A DNA stretch of 64,000 nt. It comes from Methanoculleus horonobensis. GTDB lineage: Archaea > Halobacteriota > Methanomicrobia > Methanomicrobiales > Methanoculleaceae. A model generated the notes under the pieces. That model was given only the letters and a program-made list of their open reading frames with translations. It was not told the origin of the DNA and did no database searches. Location: positions 1 to 64,000 of the forward strand of contig NZ_BCNY01000008.1 of NCBI RefSeq assembly GCF_001602375.1, given 5' to 3'. Position 1 is the first letter of the stretch, and the number at the start of each line of letters is the position of its first letter. Positions 59,441-64,000 of the stretch are shown here, in pieces. A program made the translations under genes and the position numbers.

Positions 59441-62383
59441 ATGGCCTCGTACGTCCACCGGATAGAGGTACAATATACCCGCGATCCACGGCTGCCGACG
59501 CGTACCGAGAGGTTCCGCTCGCTGGGTTTCCCCCTGCGCGAGCTGCATCTCGTCGACGTCTATACCATAGCGACCGCCCGGAGGGACTTCTCCCCCGATG
59601 AGCTCTCGCAGATCGGCGCGCAGCTCAGCAACCCCGTCGTCCAGCGGTACTCCGTAGACCGGCCGACCGAGGCCGGGTTCGACTACGCGATCGAGGTCGG
59701 GTTCCTGCCCGGGGTCACCGACAACGCCGGGACGACGGCAAAGCAGACCATCGAGGACTACTTCGGGTTCCGGTTCGGCGAAGGGGAGGCGGTCTTCTCG
59801 TCGCAGCTCTACCTCGTCTCCGGCGACCTCACGCCCGAATCCCTGGAGCGGCTCACCGTCGCCCTCGCAAACCCGCTCGTCAACCGGGTGCACGTCAGGA
59901 GCCGCGAGGAGTACGGAAGGAAGGGAATGGACGCAATCACCCCCTTCGTCCACCTCCACGACCTGCAGGCCGCCGGGACTGTCGACCTCGACCTCCCCGA
60001 CGCGGAACTCGCACGTATCGGAAAAGAGGGTATCCTCGACCCCGCAACAGGGGAGCGGCGCGGGCCGCTCGCCCTCGACCTCGCCCAGCTCCACGCGATC
60101 CGCGACTACTTCCGGGGGCTCGGGCGGAAGCCGACGGACGTCGAGCTCGAGTCGCTCGCCCAGACCTGGAGCGAGCACTGCAAGCACACGATCTTTGCCT
60201 CGGCGATGGACGACGTCCCCCGGGGGCTTTATAAGACCTGCATCCAGGCGGCCACCAACACCGTCCGCGAGGCAAAGGGCGATGACGACATCTGCGTCTC
60301 GGTCTTCACCGACAACTCCGGCGCCATCATCTTCGACGACGAGCACCTGGTGACCTGCAAGGTCGAGACGCACAACTCCCCCTCGGCCCTCGACCCCTTC
60401 GGCGGCGCCCTCACCGGGATCGTCGGGGTGAACCGCGACACCATCGGGTTCGGCCTCGGCGCCAAGCCCTGCATCAACATCTACGGCTACTGCGTCGGCG
60501 ACCCCGACACCGAACCGGCCCTCTTCCGCGGCAAGAACCGGACGAACCCCATCCTCCCTCCCCGGCGGATCTTCGAGGGCGTCGTCCGCGGCATCGACGT
60601 CGGCGGCAACTGCTCGGGCATCCCGACGCCGCAGGGGTGGTGCTACTTCCACGACCGCTACGTCGGTAAACCACTCGTCTTCGCCGGCACCGTCGGCGTG
60701 ATGCCGCGCGCCAACAACGGAAGACTGCTCCACGAGAAGCAGGCCCTGCCCGGCGACCTCGTCGTCATGGTCGGCGGCAGGGTCGGCAAGGACGGGATCC
60801 ACGGCGCCACCTTCTCCTCGGAGGCCCTCGACCCCGCAAGCCCCGTGACCGCGGTCCAGATCGGCGACCCGATCACCCAGAAGAAGTTCTCCGACGTCAT
60901 CGTCAAGGAGGCCCGCGACCTCGACCTCTACCGGAGCATCACCGACAACGGGGCGGGAGGAATCTCCTGCTCCGTCGCGGAGATGGCACGGGAGTCGGGC
61001 GGGTGCCATGTCCTCCTCGACCGCGTCCCGCTGAAGTACCCCGGCATGGCGCCGTGGGAGATCTGGATCTCCGAGTCGCAGGAGCGGATGACCCTCGCCG
61101 TCCCGGAGGAGAAGATCGAGGCGTTCATGAACCTGATGAAGAGGAGGGAGGTCGAGGCCACCGTGATCGGGACGTTCACCGATACGGGGAGATGCGTCGT
61201 GGAGTACAACGGCGAAGCCGTCATGGACGTCGACCTCGACTTCCTCCACGATGGCCTCCCGAAGAAGCACCTCCGGACAGAGCCCGTGGAGACGGCCTAT
61301 CCCGAGCCCGACGTCCCGTGCCCCGACCGGCTCGACGACCTCCTCCTCGCGATGCTCAAAAGAAAGAACATCTGCTCGAAAGAGTTCATCTCGACCCGCT
61401 ACGACCACACCGTCCAGGGCGGCCACGTCCTCGGGCCGGTGCAGGGAGCCGGGCGGGTTCAGACCACGGCCACCCTGACGAAGGTCGTCCCCGGCTCGAT
61501 GAAGGGCGTCGGGCTCTCGCAGGGCCTCTTCCCGTCCTACTCGGAGCTCGACCCCTACCGGATGGCGCTCGCCGCGATCGATGCGGCAGTCCGGGGTTTG
61601 ATCGCGATCGGCGTTCCGATGGACACGATCGCGCTCCTCGACAACTTCTGCTGGTGCTCCTCCGACGAACCGGCGAGGCTCTGGCAGCTCAAACGCGCCG
61701 CGTTCGGGTGCTATGACGGCGCGGTCGAGTTCGCGACCCCGTATATCTCCGGAAAGGACAGCATGTATAACGACTTCTCCGGCTATGACGCCGACTCGAA
61801 CCCCGTCAAGGTCTCCGTGCCGCCGACGCTCCTCATCACCTCGATCGGCGTCCACCCCGACGTCACGACCGCGGTATCGATGGACGCGAAGTTCGACGGC
61901 GACCTCGTCTACGTCGTGGGGGAGACCGGGGAAGAACTCGGCGGGTCGGAGTACCTCGCGCACCTCGGTATCGAAGGGGGCGCGGTTCCGTCCCTCGATA
62001 TCGAGACCGCAAAGGTGCGCTACGGCCGGATGACCGGCGCGATCGAGAAAGGGCTCCTCGCCTCCGCCTTCCCCGTCACCCACGGGGGGCTGCTCGTCGC
62101 CCTCGCCAAAGTCGCAATCGCCGGAAGAATCGGCATGGACCTCGCCGTACCCGGCGGGATGCGCCCGGACACCTACCTCTTCTCGGAGTCGCTCGGGCGG
62201 CTCATTGTCACGGTCGCCCCCGGCGATCGCGAAGCCTTCGAGGAGATCTTCGGCGGCGACGCGCACCTCCTCGGCAGCGTCGGCGGCGAAACGTTCCGGG
62301 TATCGACAGGAGAAAAGACTCTCATCGAGCAGCCGGTGGCGGCAATGGAAACTGCGTACAAAGCGCCTTTCGGGGGGTACTGA
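59441..62383 (+). CDS. purL: PurL with two fused PurS-like domains
   Basis: 980 residues from ATG 59441 (a TATA-like ATATTTATAC directly precedes). Residues about 1-70 (YVHRIEVQYTRDPRLPTRTE) and about 75-165 (FDYAIEVGFLPGVTDNAGTT) both look like PurS. The PurL part starts near 225 with ETLAQTWSEHCKHTIFASAM-type sequence and contains VETHNSPSALDPFGGALTGI, NGAGGISCSVAEMARESGG and FVTHGGLLVALAKVA-like segments. It makes formylglycinamidine ribonucleotide in purine synthesis, with PurQ supplying ammonia. PurS is usually a separate small protein, so this fusion replaces it. PurQ follows after 2 bases. Confidence 0.93.
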   Translation: MASYVHRIEVQYTRDPRLPTRTERFRSLGFPLRELHLVDVYTIATARRDFSPDELSQIGAQLSNPVVQRYSVDRPTEAGFDYAIEVGFLPGVTDNAGTTAKQTIEDYFGFRFGEGEAVFSSQLYLVSGDLTPESLERLTVALANPLVNRVHVRSREEYGRKGMDAITPFVHLHDLQAAGTVDLDLPDAELARIGKEGILDPATGERRGPLALDLAQLHAIRDYFRGLGRKPTDVELESLAQTWSEHCKHTIFASAMDDVPRGLYKTCIQAATNTVREAKGDDDICVSVFTDNSGAIIFDDEHLVTCKVETHNSPSALDPFGGALTGIVGVNRDTIGFGLGAKPCINIYGYCVGDPDTEPALFRGKNRTNPILPPRRIFEGVVRGIDVGGNCSGIPTPQGWCYFHDRYVGKPLVFAGTVGVMPRANNGRLLHEKQALPGDLVVMVGGRVGKDGIHGATFSSEALDPASPVTAVQIGDPITQKKFSDVIVKEARDLDLYRSITDNGAGGISCSVAEMARESGGCHVLLDRVPLKYPGMAPWEIWISESQERMTLAVPEEKIEAFMNLMKRREVEATVIGTFTDTGRCVVEYNGEAVMDVDLDFLHDGLPKKHLRTEPVETAYPEPDVPCPDRLDDLLLAMLKRKNICSKEFISTRYDHTVQGGHVLGPVQGAGRVQTTATLTKVVPGSMKGVGLSQGLFPSYSELDPYRMALAAIDAAVRGLIAIGVPMDTIALLDNFCWCSSDEPARLWQLKRAAFGCYDGAVEFATPYISGKDSMYNDFSGYDADSNPVKVSVPPTLLITSIGVHPDVTTAVSMDAKFDGDLVYVVGETGEELGGSEYLAHLGIEGGAVPSLDIETAKVRYGRMTGAIEKGLLASAFPVTHGGLLVALAKVAIAGRIGMDLAVPGGMRPDTYLFSESLGRLIVTVAPGDREAFEEIFGGDAHLLGSVGGETFRVSTGEKTLIEQPVAAMETAYKAPFGGY

Positions 62384-62385
62384 GC

Positions 62386-63195
62386 ATGGCTCGCACAAAC
62401 AATCCAAGAGCCCTCATCATGAGCGGCTACGGGATCAACTCCGAGATGGAGACGGCGGAAGTCCTGATGCGGGCGGGCATGGCGTCCGATATCGTCCACA
62501 TCAACGACCTCATCGCGGGGGAGAAGACCCTCTCCGACTACCGGCTGATGGTCTTCCCCGGCGGGTTCTCCTACGGCGACGACACGGGGGCCGGCAACGC
62601 CTACGCGAACCGCGTCCGAAACAACCTCTGGAGCGACGTAAAAGAGTTCCTCGCGGGCGACAACCTCGTCCTCGGGATCTGCAACGGGTTCCAGATCCTC
62701 GCGAACCTCGGCCTGGTTCCGGCCTTCGACCGGGACTACCCCCGCGAGATCGCCCTGATGCCGAACAGGAAGGGCGTGCTGGAGTGCCGGTTCGTCACCC
62801 TGAAGCCTGCCGCGGATAACCTCTGGACGAAGGGCATCTCGCACCTCTACTGTCCCGTCTCACACGGCGAAGGGAACTTCTATTGTTCGGAGGAGACCTT
62901 AAAGCGGATCGAGCGGGAAGGAATGGTCGCGTTCCGCTACTGCCGCGACGACCTCTCCCCCGCGGAAGGGGAGTACCCCTACAACCCGAACGGGGCGCTC
63001 GCGGACATCGCCGGCGTAACGTCGGCGGACGGCAAGGTTCTCGGGCTGATGCCGCACCCCGAGCGGGCGATGGAGTTCGTGAACCTCTACGACTGGCCGG
63101 TGAGAAAAGAGCGGCTGAAGCGCGAGAAAAAACCCCTGCCCACCGAATCGATGAACATGCGGTTCTTCCGCAACATCGTCGATTCCTTCAAATAA
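62386..63195 (+). CDS. purQ: Phosphoribosylformylglycinamidine synthase glutaminase subunit PurQ
   Basis: 269 residues. It is a class I amidotransferase with LMVFPGGFSYGDDTGAGNAY, the nucleophile Cys in LVLGICNGFQILANLGLVP, and LGLMPHPERAMEFVNLYDWP carrying His and Glu. It releases ammonia from glutamine for PurL. It follows purL by 2 bases, so the two are co-expressed. Length is at the large end of the family, with the longer C-terminus seen in archaeal PurQ. Confidence 0.95.
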   Translation: MARTNNPRALIMSGYGINSEMETAEVLMRAGMASDIVHINDLIAGEKTLSDYRLMVFPGGFSYGDDTGAGNAYANRVRNNLWSDVKEFLAGDNLVLGICNGFQILANLGLVPAFDRDYPREIALMPNRKGVLECRFVTLKPAADNLWTKGISHLYCPVSHGEGNFYCSEETLKRIEREGMVAFRYCRDDLSPAEGEYPYNPNGALADIAGVTSADGKVLGLMPHPERAMEFVNLYDWPVRKERLKREKKPLPTESMNMRFFRNIVDSFK

Positions 63196-63316
63196 GCATC
63201 CCCGATGTTTAGGGGGAGGGCGGAACTCCACTCGCGACGGAGACCTCCCCTTCCCCGGCATAAAACTATATCATTCCCCTGGGAGAATATCGGCCCAAAC
63301 CGGGGGAGGGGCAGCC

Positions 63317-63649
63317 ACGAAGATCAGGGTCAGCCGCTGTTTTGGAGAGGAGAGTGCCGATACGGTTCTGGAGGTCGAGGTCGACCAGGCCGACGTTCCT
63401 GCCGCAGACGAGATCCTCTCGTTCGCCTCCGTCCACGGGAACTTCGTCTGCATCCCCGACCGCATCTTCCGCCGGTTCGAGATCGTCCTCCCTCCCGATA
63501 GCCGCCTCGAGATCCTCAAGGACGCGCTCCTCGAGGTCATACGCCTTGAGCCCGAAGGCTCGGAGGGGCTCAATCCCTACGAGATCGAGGACTTCATCGA
63601 CGCGCTCGAGCGAACGCGTCAGAAGGTGCTCGCCGACGATGGGCCCTGA
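63317..63649 (+). CDS. Small hypothetical protein with apparent ACG start
   Basis: A 110-codon frame: TKIRVSRCFGEESADTVLEV, then EILSFASVHGNFVCIPDRIF, RRFEIVLPPDSRLEILKDAL and LNPYEIEDFIDALERTRQKV. It has strong archaeal coding character, but no ATG, GTG or TTG before the conserved-looking region. GGGGGAGGGG ends 6 bases before ACG 63317, and TATA-like ATAAAACTATA lies about 45-55 bases upstream. Either ACG is used or the start codon was mutated. No function recognised. Confidence 0.6.
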   Translation, partial: TKIRVSRCFGEESADTVLEVEVDQADVPAADEILSFASVHGNFVCIPDRIFRRFEIVLPPDSRLEILKDALLEVIRLEPEGSEGLNPYEIEDFIDALERTRQKVLADDGP

Positions 63650-63724
63650 CCACGTGTTTCGTTCACCTTTTTGCCCGGGACCGCGAACCGATACGTGATC
63701 GGATTGAGAGAGAAGGAGAGAGGG

Positions 63725-64000
63725 GTGTGCGGGCTCGCCGTCAACACCATCCATACCATGGACTGCATCGAGGGCATGCGGCGCCTGGCGGCGGACTCCG
63801 TCGACGTCATCGTCACGTCGCCGCCCTACAACATCGGGAAGGACTACAACTCCTACGACGACAGGAAACCCCGCGAGGATTACCTCGACTGGATCGGGGA
63901 GGTCGCCGCCGGAGCGGCGCGGGTTCTCGCCGACGATGGTTCGTTCTTCCTCAACATCGGCGGCAAACCCCGCGACCCCTGGATCCCCTTCGACGTCGTC
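63725..64000 (+). CDS. DNA methyltransferase (N4/N6), 5' part
   Basis: Runs off the right end of the window. From GTG 63725 (GGAGAG just upstream; GTG 63695 is an alternative) it reads VCGLAVNTIHTMDCIEGMRR, then SVDVIVTSPPYNIGKDYNSY. The TSPPYN catalytic motif stands near the N-terminus, before the SAM motif, as in beta-class enzymes. It should methylate adenine N6 or cytosine N4; the choice needs the missing part. A restriction partner may follow beyond the window. Confidence 0.85.
   Translation, partial: MCGLAVNTIHTMDCIEGMRRLAADSVDVIVTSPPYNIGKDYNSYDDRKPREDYLDWIGEVAAGAARVLADDGSFFLNIGGKPRDPWIPFDVV

Noticed and set aside
59435-62407. A nearly 1000-codon open frame antisense to purL
   Set aside because: Its protein is a low-complexity mix of Glu, Val, Arg and Gly, the usual shadow of a GC-rich gene; purL on the other strand is certain.

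Overview
The window comes from a GC-rich methanogenic archaeon, most likely a Methanomicrobiales member of the Methanoculleus type. The evidence is methanogenesis marker 10 (Mmp10), F420-dependent NADP reductase, SecD/SecF, archease-RtcB, diphthamide synthase Dph6, two-subunit pyruvate carboxylase, a tRNA with an intron at the archaeal 37/38 position, and TATA-type promoters. The genus is inferred from gene content.

Layout. (1) 1-1600 is core genome: a hairpin cluster, npdG, a thioredoxin and tRNA-Thr(GGT). (2) About 1.6-38.6 kb is accessory, with uneven base composition. It holds a two-gene membrane/soluble module present intact once and in two decayed copies, a secreted lamin-tail nuclease, a minimal tyrosine recombinase, and a winged-helix/N6-methylase-like/TRD-like hybrid facing a three-gene operon with a ClpP-like (SDH_sah) serine hydrolase. 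Next comes an AT-richer cluster: a zinc-finger protein, a DUF1998-type SF2 helicase, an SF1 helicase, and an exonuclease VII large-subunit homologue with an added HRDC domain, repeated coiled coil and C-terminal membrane anchor. A four-gene defence operon follows (SNF2/DUF3883 helicase, DUF1156 methylase, DUF262-HNH, DUF499 ATPase). The last part is an integrated plasmid- or virus-like element (31.3-38.6 kb) with its own MCM helicase, iteron-like repeats, small DNA-binding proteins and an integrase that abuts secD.

(3) 38.66-52.05 kb is core genome: secF-secD, a DUF2551 regulator, archease-RtcB, and a biotin block. The biotin block is birA, a BirA operator, bioY, two ECF ATPases and EcfT, followed by the biotin-dependent pyruvate carboxylase pycB-pycA. 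It ends with an intron-containing tRNA-Met. Archease and RtcB supply the ligase needed to join such tRNA exons.

(4) 52.4-59.3 kb mixes toxin-antitoxin-like pairs (wHTH/RelE-like, MNT/HEPN with an amber stop, short antitoxin/GNAT) and gene remnants (a MATE C-terminus) with core genes: dph6, a class I amidotransferase-like protein with a Ser for the nucleophile Cys, mmp10, a DUF504 protein, tRNA-Leu(GAG) and tRNA-Thr(TGT). (5) 59.4-64 kb holds a PurS-PurS-PurL fusion, purQ, a small gene that seems to start at ACG, and the 5' part of a DNA methyltransferase running off the end.

The most interesting loci are the membrane-anchored exonuclease VII-like protein beside two helicases, the SNF2/DUF1156/DUF262/DUF499 array, and the MCM element with its repeat cluster. 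All calls were made by reading the sequence; no database search was possible.
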